Part shown: positions 40,402-49,272 of the stretch, piece after piece
How the letters are laid out: each line of letters begins with the position of its first letter
Position numbering within the stretch: the stretch's first letter is position 1
Assembly (NCBI GenBank): GCA_963655255.1
Contig: CAVKEB010000006.1
Coordinates: 36,000 to 99,999, forward strand
DNA length: 64,000 nucleotides
Origin: CAG-791 sp963655255
GTDB taxonomy: Bacteria; Bacillota; Clostridia; Lachnospirales; Lachnospiraceae
Reading direction: 5' to 3'
Translations under genes and position numbers: made by a program
The notes under the pieces: model-generated
Database searches by the model: none
Seen by the model: the letters and a program-made list of their open reading frames with translations, nothing else
Told to the model about the DNA's origin: nothing

Positions 40402-41943
40402 ATGATTGGATGGTTAAAAGACGCTGTTTTTTATGAAATTTATCCGCAGAGTTTCAAGGACACCAATGCGGACGGAATCGGGGACATCAACGGAATCACG
40501 GAGAAGCTGGACTACATCAAAAGCCTTGGCTGCAACGCAGTCTGGATCAATCCCTGCTTCGATTCGCCGTTCCATGATGCGGGATACGATGTGCGCGACT
40601 ACAAGAAGGTAGCGCCCCGCTACGGAACGAACAATGACCTGTACCGCCTGTTCCACGAGGCGCATGAGAAAGGCATGCACATCCTGCTGGATCTCGTGCC
40701 GGGCCATACTTCGGAGGAGCATCCCTGGTTCAAAGAGAGCCAGAAGGCAGAGAAAAACGAATATTCCGAGCGGTTTATCTGGACGAATCACTGCTTCCGC
40801 GGGTGCAGCGGCATTCCGTACGTCGGGGGCGAGGCAGAACGCGCGGGTACCTACCTTCTGAACTTCTTCAAGTGCCAGCCGGCGCTCAACTACGGATTCC
40901 TTCATCCGGAAGAACCGTGGCAGAAGGGCATCGATGATCCGGACTGCATTGCAACCAGAGATGCGATGGTGGACGTCATCCGCTTCTGGCTGGAGCATGG
41001 ATGCGACGGCTTCCGCGTGGATATGGCGGAGTCTCTTGTCAAGAAGGACGACGCGGACAAGTCCGGAACGGCTCATGTCTGGCACTATATTTTCGACCAT
41101 GTGAGAAGGGATTATCCGGAGGCGGCGTTCGTCGCGGAGTGGAGCGATCCGCCGAAGTCCTGTGCAGCTGGTTTTGACATGGATTTCTATCTGAATCATG
41201 AAGGCAACGGCTACAGCACGCTCCTTCGCGATTATGAAAATCACAAGGACGACGACCACAGCTTCTTCAAGAAAAACGGAAACGGCAGCGTTACGTCTTT
41301 TGTCCGGGAGTTCCAGGACTACTATGACAAGACGAAGGGCAGGAGCTACATTTCGATGATCACCTGCAATCACGACACCATCCGCGCCCGGGAGACACTG
41401 GACGAGGAGGAGCTGAAGCTCGCCTATGCGATGATCTTCACGATGCCGGGCGTTCCGTTCCTGTATTACGGCGATGAGATCGGCATGCGCTATGAGCATA
41501 TCCCGACGAAGGAAGGCGGCTATTACCGCACCGGATCCAGAACTCCGATGCAGTGGACGGCAGGGAAGAATCTCGGATTCTCGGACGGCTGTGCAGATTC
41601 CCTGTATCTGCCGGTAGATCCTTCGGACGATGCGCCGACGGTGGAGTCGCAGGAGAAGGAAGAGAACTCCCTTCTCAATACGGTCCGCCGGGTGCTCGCG
41701 TTCCGGCACGATCATGAGGACCTTCAGGCAGACGGGGAATATGAGGTCCTTTATGCGGAAGAGGACGCCATGCCTTTCGTTTACCGCAGGGGCAGATACG
41801 TCATTGCGGTCAATCCGTCGACGGAATCGGCGGTTGCGCCGGTAGCGGTTTCCGGGAAAGAGATCTTCCGGATCGGCGGAGGCGCGCAGGCGGGGAAGAA
41901 CAGCCTCGTCGTGGCGCCGCAGACCTTTGTGATTTACGAATAG
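40402..41943 (+). CDS. GH13 alpha-glucosidase/alpha-amylase family enzyme
   Basis: A 513-residue cytoplasmic glycosidase, no signal peptide. It begins MIGWLKDAVFYEIYPQSFKD, the usual opening of oligo-1,6-glucosidase-like GH13. Nucleophile Asp in GFRVDMAESL (about residue 208), acid/base Glu in AAFVAEWSD, transition-state Asp in TCNHDTIRARE. The last reads NHDTIR rather than NHDQPR. It is close to the ABC operon (binding protein 250 bases upstream) and presumably cleaves the imported alpha-glucoside. The start is the ATG after the repeat's ribosome binding site. Confidence 0.88.
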   Translation: MIGWLKDAVFYEIYPQSFKDTNADGIGDINGITEKLDYIKSLGCNAVWINPCFDSPFHDAGYDVRDYKKVAPRYGTNNDLYRLFHEAHEKGMHILLDLVPGHTSEEHPWFKESQKAEKNEYSERFIWTNHCFRGCSGIPYVGGEAERAGTYLLNFFKCQPALNYGFLHPEEPWQKGIDDPDCIATRDAMVDVIRFWLEHGCDGFRVDMAESLVKKDDADKSGTAHVWHYIFDHVRRDYPEAAFVAEWSDPPKSCAAGFDMDFYLNHEGNGYSTLLRDYENHKDDDHSFFKKNGNGSVTSFVREFQDYYDKTKGRSYISMITCNHDTIRARETLDEEELKLAYAMIFTMPGVPFLYYGDEIGMRYEHIPTKEGGYYRTGSRTPMQWTAGKNLGFSDGCADSLYLPVDPSDDAPTVESQEKEENSLLNTVRRVLAFRHDHEDLQADGEYEVLYAEEDAMPFVYRRGRYVIAVNPSTESAVAPVAVSGKEIFRIGGGAQAGKNSLVVAPQTFVIYE

Positions 41944-41951
41944 CAGTGTCT

Positions 41952-42063
41952 CTGCCCGGGTGAGTGAATGGACGCCTTCCCTGGCGGCGGAGCATACTGC
42001 CTCGCAGGAGGTTCTGACATTCCCCGGACGGAGGGATGTTGAGAATGTGCTCGGGCAGTTTTT
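41952..42063 (+). terminator. Branched hairpin after the glucosidase
   Basis: CTGCCCG (41952-41958) pairs with CGGGCAG (42052-42058), which is followed by TTTTT. Inside, ACATTCCCC-GGACG-GAGGGATGT (42018-42040) forms a second stem. The long loop makes termination efficiency uncertain. Confidence 0.45.
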
Positions 42064-42131
42064 ACCGGTACTACGAACCGGATAGGAAATCGCGGAAACA
42101 GTGTGAACCGAAGAAGGAAAGTCATACAAAG

Positions 42132-42857
42132 ATGAGCGAACTGACGGCGTATTTTCATGAATTTAATATCGTAACGGTGACTCTGCGTCTCGTCATGGCG
42201 ATGTTCGTGGGGGCCTTCATCGGAATCGAGCGGGGGAGAAAGGGATATCCGGCAGGTCTTCGCACCTACATGCTGGTCAGTATCGGAGCGGCGCTTACCA
42301 TGCTGACCAGCCAGTATGACTTCCACATGATTCATGGGCAGTGGGCGGAGCTCTCCGCTGCCTATGATATTTCCGTGGATGTTTCCCGGTATTCCGCGAA
42401 GGTGACGAGCGGAATCGGCTTTCTCGCCGCGGGGACCATTCTGGTCAATCGCGGACAGAAGGTGAAAGGACTGACCTCGGCGGCGAGCCTGTGGGCCAGC
42501 GCGTGCATGGGCATTGTCATCGGCGCGGGGTATTACGGCTGCATTCTGGTCGGGTTTCTGATGATCCTGTGCAGCAATCTCTTCCTGTCCCCGGTTTCCG
42601 ACTGGGTCGCGGAGAAATCCAGAGACATGAATGTCTACGTGGAGTACACGAGTTTCGGAAACCTGAAGGAGATTCTGGGAGCGCTGCGCCAGAAGAATGT
42701 GGTGATCTACGACGTGGACATTGCCAAAGGCAGGAAGAAGAAGGGGGAGAATCCGAGCGCGGTGCTCGCGCTCCGGCTTCCGAAGCATGTCGCGCACGGA
42801 AACGTTCTGGATCTTCTGATGCAGCTCTCCTGCGTGCAGGAGATCAATGAAGTTTAG
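42132..42857 (+). CDS. MgtC/SapB family membrane protein 1
   Basis: A 241-residue protein with the MgtC N-terminal membrane domain (four to five helices, residues 15-150). Signatures: FVGAFIGIERGRKGYPAGLRTYMLV, SGIGFLAAGTILV and VKGLTSAASLWASACMGIVIG. A cytoplasmic ACT-like domain follows (about 165-241). MgtC proteins help cells survive magnesium limitation or low pH; the activity of plain MgtC homologues is not settled. Start 42132 gives the standard length. A hairpin array and a second mgtC follow at once. Confidence 0.82.
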   Translation: MSELTAYFHEFNIVTVTLRLVMAMFVGAFIGIERGRKGYPAGLRTYMLVSIGAALTMLTSQYDFHMIHGQWAELSAAYDISVDVSRYSAKVTSGIGFLAAGTILVNRGQKVKGLTSAASLWASACMGIVIGAGYYGCILVGFLMILCSNLFLSPVSDWVAEKSRDMNVYVEYTSFGNLKEILGALRQKNVVIYDVDIAKGRKKKGENPSAVLALRLPKHVAHGNVLDLLMQLSCVQEINEV

Positions 42858-42864
42858 CGCACTC

Positions 42865-42982
42865 GAAGAGGCGTGATCGCCTCTTCTCCTGCTTGTTGCG
42901 AACACACTCCGTGTGTTTGCAACCGCGTCGGAGAAACCGCCTGCGCGGATTTCTCCTCGCGGCACTCGAGGAGGCGTGATCT
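42865..42982 (+). repeat. Hairpin array between the two mgtC genes
   Basis: Hairpin A GAAGAGGCG-TGAT-CGCCTCTTC (42865-42886), B GTTGCGAACACAC-TCC-GTGTGTTTGCAAC (42895-42923), C GGAGAAACCGC-CTGC-GCGGATTTCTCC (42930-42956), then a decayed A (GAGGAGGCG-TGAT-CTTCTTC, 42969-42988). Same order, TGAT loop, CGCGTC spacer and C core as the array after codY. It starts eight bases after the mgtC stop. Confidence 0.9.
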
Positions 42983-43023
42983 TCTTCGATGCGGCATTCG
43001 AATGAATCTGAGAAAGGGTAGAA

Positions 43024-43719
43024 ATGATCGAGGGACTGGAATATCTGCGGGACATCAATATGCTGTCCACCTTTGTAAAAATGCTGTGCGCCATGCTCTG
43101 CGGAGGAGCCATCGGACTGGAGCGGGAATATAAGAGAAGATCGGCGGGATTCCGGACGCACATTCTCATCTGTCTCGGAGCCTGCATGACCGCGATGACG
43201 GGGCAGTACATTGTGATTGCGCTGCATTATTCCGCGGACATGGCAAGACTGGGAGCACAGGTCATCGCCGGAATCGGCTTCATCGGTGCGGGAGCCATCA
43301 TCGTCACGCAGAAAAATCAGGTGAAGGGGCTTACGACCTCGGCGGGCCTCTGGGCAACGGCTGTCACGGGACTGGCGTTCGGCTCCGGCTTCTATGAGGG
43401 AGGAATCCTGACGACGGTTCTGATTCTTCTGGCGGAAACGGTCCTGTCGAGACTGGAGTATGCATCCCGTGTGCGGGCCAGACGCCGGATCCTGTATGTG
43501 GAGTTCACGAGAAGAGCGGCCCTTGACTTCATTCTGAGTGAAATGAAGTCCCGGGGAGATCAGATTGAGGACATCGAAATGACGCAGGATGCGGAGAACA
43601 AGGAGAAAAACGGCAAGACGCAGCGCGCCTATGTGTACTACCGGACGCAGGGGAAAGATCAGGAGCCCGGGGAGGACTGGAATCAGGTGCCCGGCATCGA
43701 TCTGGTGGAACTTATTTAA
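43024..43719 (+). CDS. MgtC/SapB family membrane protein 2
   Basis: A 231-residue paralogue of the upstream gene. It shares LCGGAIGLEREYKRRSAGFRT, AGIGFIGAGAIIVTQ and VKGLTTSAGLWATAVTGLAFG, with the longer RRSAGFRTHILICLGACMTA form usual for classical MgtC/SapB. The C-terminal ACT-like domain contains YVEFTRRAALDFILSEMK. GAGAAAGGGTAGAA precedes the ATG. The two proteins may act as a pair; tandem but divergent copies are uncommon. Confidence 0.85.
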   Translation: MIEGLEYLRDINMLSTFVKMLCAMLCGGAIGLEREYKRRSAGFRTHILICLGACMTAMTGQYIVIALHYSADMARLGAQVIAGIGFIGAGAIIVTQKNQVKGLTTSAGLWATAVTGLAFGSGFYEGGILTTVLILLAETVLSRLEYASRVRARRRILYVEFTRRAALDFILSEMKSRGDQIEDIEMTQDAENKEKNGKTQRAYVYYRTQGKDQEPGEDWNQVPGIDLVELI

Positions 43720-43735
43720 TTTATGGGGGAAGAAC

Positions 43736-45031
43736 ATGGCAGAACATCTTATTGTAGTCAGTGTGGATGCATTGGTATATGAAGATCTGGAGCTTCTGGG
43801 GAAGCAGCCGAACGTAAAGCGCCTTTTGGAGAACGGAAGCCTCATCCGGCATATGCGGACAGTGTATCCGAGCCTTACGCATATCGTGCATACCACGCTC
43901 ATGACGGGCTGCACACCGGATCGTACGGGGATTATTGCGAATGAGCATTTTGAACCGGGCAACGCAAAGCCTGTCTGGTACAACCGCCTGGAGGAGGTGC
44001 AGTGCGAAACGCTGTTCCATGCGGCGAAGAAAAAGGGCCTTACCACCTGCTCCTGCCGGTGGCCGCTGACGGCGGGCGGCTTTGATACCATTGATTATCT
44101 CGTCCCGGAGATCATGGATGAAGACCGGGAGAAGGAAGAAAACCTTCTGGAAGTGCACCGGAAGATGTGCTCGCCGGAGATCTTCGAAGAGATCATTCGC
44201 CCGAACATCGGGATTCTCGACTGGAGCACCTCCAAGCATCCGACGGATGAGGAATTCCAGATTACCTGCGCCTGCGAGATTATCCGCAGGTACCGGCCGA
44301 ATCTCGTGATGACGCATCCCAGCTATGTGGATGCCACAAGGCATCAGTACGGACTGTTCAGCGACAAGCTGGATGAGGCGCTGATCGCCACGGACCGCTG
44401 GATCGGGATGCTCCTGGATGCGGTGAAGGACGCGGGAATCGAGGACAGCACGGACATTGCGGTTGTCAGCGATCACGGACATCTGGAAGCGGTGCGGAGC
44501 ATCGCCTTCAATGTCTTCCTGAAGGAAAAGGGGTATATTGATACGGATCCGGAAGGAAACGTAACCGGCTGGAGAGCCTATGCCAAGGGGTGCGGGCTGT
44601 CGGCAGAGATTTATGTTTCGGAGGACGCAGACAAGGAAAAGGTCTATCATGATCTGAAGGAAATGGCAGAGGCCGGAATCTACGGAATCTCAGAGGTCCT
44701 GACCGCAGAGGAAGCAAAAGAGCGGTATGGAATCTGCGGAGGATTCTCCTTCATCGTGGAGACCGACGGATATTCGGACTTTACGGATGAATGGAGAGGT
44801 CCCGCGGTCATTCCGGCAGGACGCACGGCGTTCCGCTACGGCCATTCTGATCATGGACACATGCCGGAGAAGGGACCGCAGCCTCCGATGATCGTCTGCG
44901 GACCAGATTTCCGGAAGGGAGTGCGCCTGGAGAACGAGAAAGTGGTGGATGAGGCACCCACCTTCGCAAAGGTTCTGGGACTGGAGCTCCCCGAGGCACA
45001 GGGAAAGGCCATCGAAGAAATCCTCTGCTGA
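43736..45031 (+). CDS. Alkaline phosphatase/nucleotide pyrophosphatase family protein
   Basis: A 431-residue type I phosphodiesterase/pyrophosphatase. Metal and nucleophile region: VVSVDALVYEDLELL and YPSLTHIVHTTLMTGCTPDRTGI (Thr nucleophile). Other ligands: ATDRWIGMLLDAVK, VVSDHGHLEAV (Asp-His), and FRYGHSDHGHMPEKGPQPPM. Such enzymes cut phosphodiesters or pyrophosphates of nucleotides, sugars or lipids. Start 43736 follows GGGGGAAGAAC; the longer frame overlaps mgtC. No signal peptide, so cytoplasmic. The transporter gene follows after 23 bases. Confidence 0.82.
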   Translation: MAEHLIVVSVDALVYEDLELLGKQPNVKRLLENGSLIRHMRTVYPSLTHIVHTTLMTGCTPDRTGIIANEHFEPGNAKPVWYNRLEEVQCETLFHAAKKKGLTTCSCRWPLTAGGFDTIDYLVPEIMDEDREKEENLLEVHRKMCSPEIFEEIIRPNIGILDWSTSKHPTDEEFQITCACEIIRRYRPNLVMTHPSYVDATRHQYGLFSDKLDEALIATDRWIGMLLDAVKDAGIEDSTDIAVVSDHGHLEAVRSIAFNVFLKEKGYIDTDPEGNVTGWRAYAKGCGLSAEIYVSEDADKEKVYHDLKEMAEAGIYGISEVLTAEEAKERYGICGGFSFIVETDGYSDFTDEWRGPAVIPAGRTAFRYGHSDHGHMPEKGPQPPMIVCGPDFRKGVRLENEKVVDEAPTFAKVLGLELPEAQGKAIEEILC

Positions 45032-45054
45032 AAGATCAAAGGAGCGAGAACAAT

Positions 45055-46398
45055 ATGCAGACAGGGATAGCAAAAGTGAATGAAAGGACGGGGAAGATTC
45101 TGTTCTGGCTGAGCTGGCTGGTCTATTTTTCCTCTTATCTGGGGCGGCTGAACTATTCCTCTGCCATGTCGTCCATTCTGGGAGACGGAATCCTGACGCG
45201 GTCGCAGGCTGGTGCCATCAGTATGGCGTATTTTTTTGCCTACGGGGCGGGGCAGCTCTGCAACGGGATCCTGGGAGACCGCAGCCGGCCGGAGAAACTG
45301 GTGTTCTTCGGCCTTTTCGGCGCAGGCATTGCCAACTGCCTGATGGGATGCATGAAGAATTTCCCTTCCATGTTCATTTTGTGGGGAATCAACGGCTATC
45401 TGCAGTCCATGATCTGGCCGCCGATCATCCGGATTTTCGCGGAGCGCTACACCAGAGAGCGGAAAATGAAGTACATTGTGGATCTGGCGTCCAGCATGGC
45501 CATCGGAACACTGACTTCATACCTTCTCTCGGCCGGAGCCATGCGGGTGCTCGGGTGGCATGCGGTGTTCTTTGCCGCGGCTGGTGTGATGCTGCCGCTC
45601 GCTTTCGTGTGGATCTTCGGATTTCAATGGATTGACCGGAAGAGTCAAAAGCATGCGAACGGAGATTTGCAGGCGACGGATCTGCCGTCCAGGGCGGAAG
45701 GCCTTTTCCGGGAAGCAGGAAACGAGGCGTCCGCTGAAAAAGGATCTTCCAAAGAAACGGACACCGGATCCTCCGGGCAAAACGGAAAAGAGAAGATTTC
45801 CTTCGGCAGGCTTCTCGGGGCCAGCGGCATCTGGATGATTCTCTTCCCGGTCTGGATTCACGGCATGCTGAAGGATGGCGTCACCCAGTGGGTGCCGACC
45901 TATATCTGTGACAGTTATGCGGTATCGGCTTCGTTCTCCGTGATCATCACAATGATCCTGCCGGTCATCAATCTCAGCGGGGCTTATCTGGCACGTTTTG
46001 CCCAGAAGAAACGGCCGGACCGCGAGATGGAGAATTCCGCTGTTTTCTTTGCGGTGGCGACGGCGGCACTTTCCGGTCTCCTTCTTCTGAACGGTGTGAG
46101 TGCGGTTCTCTCAGTCCTTCTCTTTGCGGTGATCACCTCGTGCATGCTGGCGGTGAACACACTGTATGTCAGCATGATTCCGATGCACTTTGAGGCTGTG
46201 GGGAGAGTGTCGACGGTTTCGGGATTTCTGAATGCGATGGCCTACATCGGGAGCGCGGTTTCCACGTTTACGATCGGCGTCGTCGTGGAACGGGCCGGGT
46301 GGAACGGAGCGATCCTCGGGTGGATTCTTCTGACGGCAGCGGCGCTGGCAGTCGCCTTTCTGTTCCGGAAGAAACAATTCCTGCAGATTGATTTATAA
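45055..46398 (+). CDS. OPA-type MFS transporter (GlpT/UhpT-like)
   Basis: A 447-residue transporter with twelve predicted membrane segments. Early helices FWLSWLVYFSSYLGRLNYSS and GDRSRPEKLVFFGLF are of the organophosphate:phosphate antiporter type (GlpT, UhpT). The central loop (about 195-255) is an unusually long Lys/Ser/Glu-rich stretch. Next to a phosphodiesterase/phosphatase, it probably imports or exchanges a phosphorylated metabolite. Ribosome binding site AAAGGAGCG. Confidence 0.82.
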   Translation: MQTGIAKVNERTGKILFWLSWLVYFSSYLGRLNYSSAMSSILGDGILTRSQAGAISMAYFFAYGAGQLCNGILGDRSRPEKLVFFGLFGAGIANCLMGCMKNFPSMFILWGINGYLQSMIWPPIIRIFAERYTRERKMKYIVDLASSMAIGTLTSYLLSAGAMRVLGWHAVFFAAAGVMLPLAFVWIFGFQWIDRKSQKHANGDLQATDLPSRAEGLFREAGNEASAEKGSSKETDTGSSGQNGKEKISFGRLLGASGIWMILFPVWIHGMLKDGVTQWVPTYICDSYAVSASFSVIITMILPVINLSGAYLARFAQKKRPDREMENSAVFFAVATAALSGLLLLNGVSAVLSVLLFAVITSCMLAVNTLYVSMIPMHFEAVGRVSTVSGFLNAMAYIGSAVSTFTIGVVVERAGWNGAILGWILLTAAALAVAFLFRKKQFLQIDL

Positions 46399-46501
46399 TG
46401 AACTGAAAAAGTGTTTTGCAAGTCAGAAAAGTTTTTTGCTGCGAAAATTCCGGAATGAAACGGAAAAGCAGTTCTGGTTCTGTATGGAATGAGGGGGACC
46501 G

Positions 46502-47362
46502 ATGCGAAACGAGAAGATGACGGATTATTACGGAAAAGATGTCCGGCCGTTGAAGGACAAGAAGCTGTTCCTGTTCGATATGGACGGAACGATTTATCAG
46601 GAGAATACGGTCTTCGATGGAACCCGGCAGCTCCTGGAACAGATCCGGGAAACTGGCGGGCGGTACGTGTTCATCACCAATAACTCGTCGAAGTCCGTGC
46701 AGGATTATGTGACCAAGGTGCAGCAGATGGGTCTGCAGGCGGAGAAAGAGAATTTCTTCACCTCGGTGCAGGCGACCATTTTATATCTGAAGGAACATCA
46801 TCCCGGTGCACTGGTCTACTGCCAGGGAACGAGGTCCATGGTGGAAGAGGTGAGCCGCGTGGGAATCCGCGTGACGGAGGAGGTTCGGGATGGAATCGAC
46901 GTGGTGCTCGTCGGCTTTGATATGGAGCTCACTATGCAGAAGCTCCGCAATACCTGCGAGATCCTGACCTGCCAGAACCCGACCTACCTTGCAACGAACC
47001 CGGATGTCTGCTGCCCGGTTTCATTCGGCGAGGTTCTGGGCTTTGTTCCGGACTGCGGCTCAATGTGCTACGGGATTGAAAAGGCGACAGGGAAGAAGCC
47101 AGTTTATATCGGCAAGCCGGAACCGACGATGATCAATATCGTTCGGGAGAAGTTTGGGGTTTCCCGGGAAGAGACGCTGGTCATCGGGGACCGCTTGTAC
47201 ACGGACATCGCGTCTGGGGTCAATGCCGGAGTGGACACGGTGTGCGTGCTGAGCGGAGAGGCGACGGTGAAGGACATTGAAGAGAGTGCGGTAAAACCGA
47301 CCTACACGCTGAAAGATGTGAAGGAGATGTGGGAGATCCTGAAGAGCGGGTCGGATATTTGA
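46502..47362 (+). CDS. HAD-IIA phosphatase (NagD/AraL-like)
   Basis: A 286-residue HAD phosphatase. Motif I LFLFDMDGTIYQEN, motif II VFITNNSSKS, cap domain type C2, motif III Lys in YIGKPEPTMI, motif IV VIGDRLYTDIASG. NagD/AraL-type enzymes dephosphorylate small sugar or glycerol phosphates. In Bacillus subtilis the relative AraL is encoded with AraM (glycerol-1-phosphate dehydrogenase) and the AraNPQ importer; all these types occur in this region. A nearly identical but internally deleted copy lies at 59911. GAGGGGGACCG is the ribosome binding site. Confidence 0.88.
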   Translation: MRNEKMTDYYGKDVRPLKDKKLFLFDMDGTIYQENTVFDGTRQLLEQIRETGGRYVFITNNSSKSVQDYVTKVQQMGLQAEKENFFTSVQATILYLKEHHPGALVYCQGTRSMVEEVSRVGIRVTEEVRDGIDVVLVGFDMELTMQKLRNTCEILTCQNPTYLATNPDVCCPVSFGEVLGFVPDCGSMCYGIEKATGKKPVYIGKPEPTMINIVREKFGVSREETLVIGDRLYTDIASGVNAGVDTVCVLSGEATVKDIEESAVKPTYTLKDVKEMWEILKSGSDI

Positions 47363-47379
47363 TGGAGAACTGTGAGGCC

Positions 47380-47417
47380 ATTTGAAAGTTGCTGCAATTG
47401 AGCACTAACTTTCAAAT
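47380..47417 (+). promoter_or_regulatory. Inverted repeat O1 at the ATPase promoter
   Basis: ATTTGAAAGTT and AACTTTCAAAT, perfect 11-bp arms around GCTGCAATTGAGCACT. It lies just upstream of the -35. The same repeat occurs at 47455 (one mismatch) and 48879. Confidence 0.75.
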
Positions 47418-47423
47418 GAAAAC

Positions 47424-47452
47424 TTGACCGCATTCCGGTACACTGACATAAT
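47424..47452 (+). promoter_or_regulatory. ATPase promoter
   Basis: TTGACC (47424-47429), 17-base spacer, CATAAT (47447-47452), placed exactly between the two inverted repeats. Confidence 0.75.
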
Positions 47453-47454
47453 GT

Positions 47455-47492
47455 ATTTGAAAGTTGAGTATAATGAGCAGTAAGTTTCAAAT
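47455..47492 (+). promoter_or_regulatory. Inverted repeat O2 at the ATPase promoter
   Basis: ATTTGAAAGTT / AAGTTTCAAAT (one mismatch), centre GAGTATAATGAGCAGT. It covers the expected transcription start and leader of the ATPase gene, whose ATG is 18 bases further. Confidence 0.7.
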
Positions 47493-47509
47493 GAACAGGG
47501 GTACCGAGA

Positions 47510-48799
47510 ATGAATATCATCATACAAAGAGACAGCTATCTCCAAAAGCTCATTGACCGGAAGGAAAATGGTCTGATCAAAGTGATTACCGGAATCCGGC
47601 GCTGCGGGAAAAGTTTCCTCTTGTTTCATCTTTTCTATGACTATCTGATTGACTGCGGGGTAAGACCGGAGCAAATCATTACTATCGCGCTGGATGATGA
47701 CCGTTTTCTTCAATATCGTGATCCGGCGGCCCTGTCGGATTATGTCCGATCCAAAATTCTGGACGGCAAGATGTACTATGTTCTGATTGATGAAGTCCAG
47801 TATGCAATCACCAGAGAAGAATTGAAAAATCCGGACAGCATTCGGCTGTATAATGTCTTGAACGGCCTGATGCGTTTGAGAAATGTAGACATCTATGTTA
47901 CGGGCAGCAATTCCAAAATGCTGACGAAGGATGTACTGACGGTGTTCCGTGGACGTGGAGATGAGGTTCGCGTATATCCGATTTCTTTCAAGGAATACTA
48001 TTCTTTTGTTGGCGGAGATAAATCGGAGGCCTATGAAGAATATGCTCTGTATGGCGGTATGCCGTTGGTTTTATCGAAGAAAAACGATGCAGACAAAATG
48101 GCTTATCTGAAAGGACTCTTCACAGAAGTTTATTTTAAAGACATCGCAGAGCGTTATGACATTGCGTTTCCGGATGTTCTTGCTGAACTGACTGACGACC
48201 TGTGCTCTGCAATCGGTTCTCTGACCAATGCGAGCAAAATTGCCAACACACTTCGGACGGTGAGGGGAGTTACCGTTTCGAGTACGACGATTTCTGCCTA
48301 TCTAAGTTATCTGACGGAATCGTTCCTGTTCAGCAATGCGAAACGCTATGATATAAAAGGCAAAAAGTATTTTGAGTATCCCTCCAAGTTTTATTGCACG
48401 GACATCGGCCTGCGCAATGCCAGATTGAATTTCCGGCAGCAGGAGGAAACTCATATTATGGAGAATATAATCTATAATGAGTTGCTGTGCCGCGGATATT
48501 CGGTTGATGTCGGTGTTGTCGAAGTGAGTGAAAGAAATGACGGCAGGCAGGCGCGGAAACAGTGCGAGATTGACTTTGTGGTGAACTATGGCGCAAAGAA
48601 GTACTACATTCAGTCTGCGTTGAGCGTCAGCGATCCGGATAAAATGGAAACGGAACTGCGCCCCCTGAAAAAAGCGAAGGACTTTTTTAAGAAAGTTCTT
48701 ATCAGCAAGTCTTCCATGAAACCGTGGACAGACGAGGACGGTATTCTGCACCTCGGGCTGTATGAATTCTTATTAAATGAGAATGCGCTGGAATTATAA
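47510..48799 (+). CDS. AAA ATPase with DUF4143 domain
   Basis: A 429-residue protein of the AAA_14/DUF4143 type. Walker A ITGIRRCGKSFLLFHL (about residue 30), Walker B YYVLIDEVQYA, sensor VTGSNSKML, then YPISFKEYYSFVG and GGMPLVLSKK. The C-terminal DUF4143 has a restriction-endonuclease-like core: ENIIYNELLCRGYSVDVGVV and the QCEIDFVVNYGAKKYYIQSAL motif with Glu, Asp and a Gln-x-Lys-like site. Genes of this type are scattered, mobile and of unknown role, with a possible part in DNA or defence functions. Codon use is more AT-rich than that of its neighbours, which suggests transfer. Flanked by matching inverted repeats. Confidence 0.82.
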   Translation: MNIIIQRDSYLQKLIDRKENGLIKVITGIRRCGKSFLLFHLFYDYLIDCGVRPEQIITIALDDDRFLQYRDPAALSDYVRSKILDGKMYYVLIDEVQYAITREELKNPDSIRLYNVLNGLMRLRNVDIYVTGSNSKMLTKDVLTVFRGRGDEVRVYPISFKEYYSFVGGDKSEAYEEYALYGGMPLVLSKKNDADKMAYLKGLFTEVYFKDIAERYDIAFPDVLAELTDDLCSAIGSLTNASKIANTLRTVRGVTVSSTTISAYLSYLTESFLFSNAKRYDIKGKKYFEYPSKFYCTDIGLRNARLNFRQQEETHIMENIIYNELLCRGYSVDVGVVEVSERNDGRQARKQCEIDFVVNYGAKKYYIQSALSVSDPDKMETELRPLKKAKDFFKKVLISKSSMKPWTDEDGILHLGLYEFLLNENALEL

Positions 48800-48878
48800 A
48801 GAAATGAAAGCAGAAAGCGAAGAGTCGACCTGTACGTTTAAGAATGTGAAGAAGGTGCGGGAGATTTCTTACGGGGCA

Positions 48879-48915
48879 CTTGAAAGTCACTGCAATTAAG
48901 CACGAACTTTCAAAT
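48879..48915 (+). repeat. Third copy of the TTGAAAGT inverted repeat
   Basis: CTTGAAAGTCACTGCAATTAAGCACGAACTTTCAAAT: same arms and a centre (TGCAATTAAGCAC) matching that of 47380. It lies 80 bases after the ATPase stop, so the gene is bracketed by direct copies of one element. Confidence 0.7.
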
Positions 48916-48937
48916 GAAAAACGATATTTATGAAGGG

Positions 48938-48966
48938 ACAGCCTGTAGAGATACAGGCTGTTTTTT
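48938..48966 (+). terminator. Terminator after the ATPase module
   Basis: ACAGCCTGTA-GAGA-TACAGGCTGT followed by TTTTT. Confidence 0.85.
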
Positions 48967-49272
48967 GTTTGCCCGAAGAACGATTTGTCCTGTATTGAGG
49001 AGTTTCTTATGTCCTTCGAGGCTGTCAAAGACAAGTTCGATCCGTGTTTTTTATTTCCATAGCGCAGAAGTCACTGTATCCGGAAAAAACATATCACGAA
49101 ATGCTGTTTCGCCGGAAAGAGAGCTGGATTGATAATAGTGCTGCAGAGGATAATCCGGTGAAGCGGCGGATGTGATTCGCGGCAGCGCTTGCGGAGATTG
49201 CAGAGGAAAGTTCTCCGGCAGGATGCGGAGAAGTATCACCACAAAAGATTGATCAGGAGGGAAAGACTGGCA
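48967..49272 (+). other. Spacer with no recognisable gene
   Basis: About 300 bases between the ATPase terminator and the dehydrogenase gene. A short open stretch (KSLYPEKTYHEMLFRRKESWIDNSAAEDNPVKRR, about 49070-49173) looks protein-like but has no start or ribosome binding site and may be a remnant; no family is recognised. No clear promoter is seen. Confidence 0.3.

Noticed and set aside
48914..49132. Small gene after the ATPase
   Set aside because: The frame starts inside the inverted repeat, runs through the terminator hairpin, and lacks a ribosome binding site.
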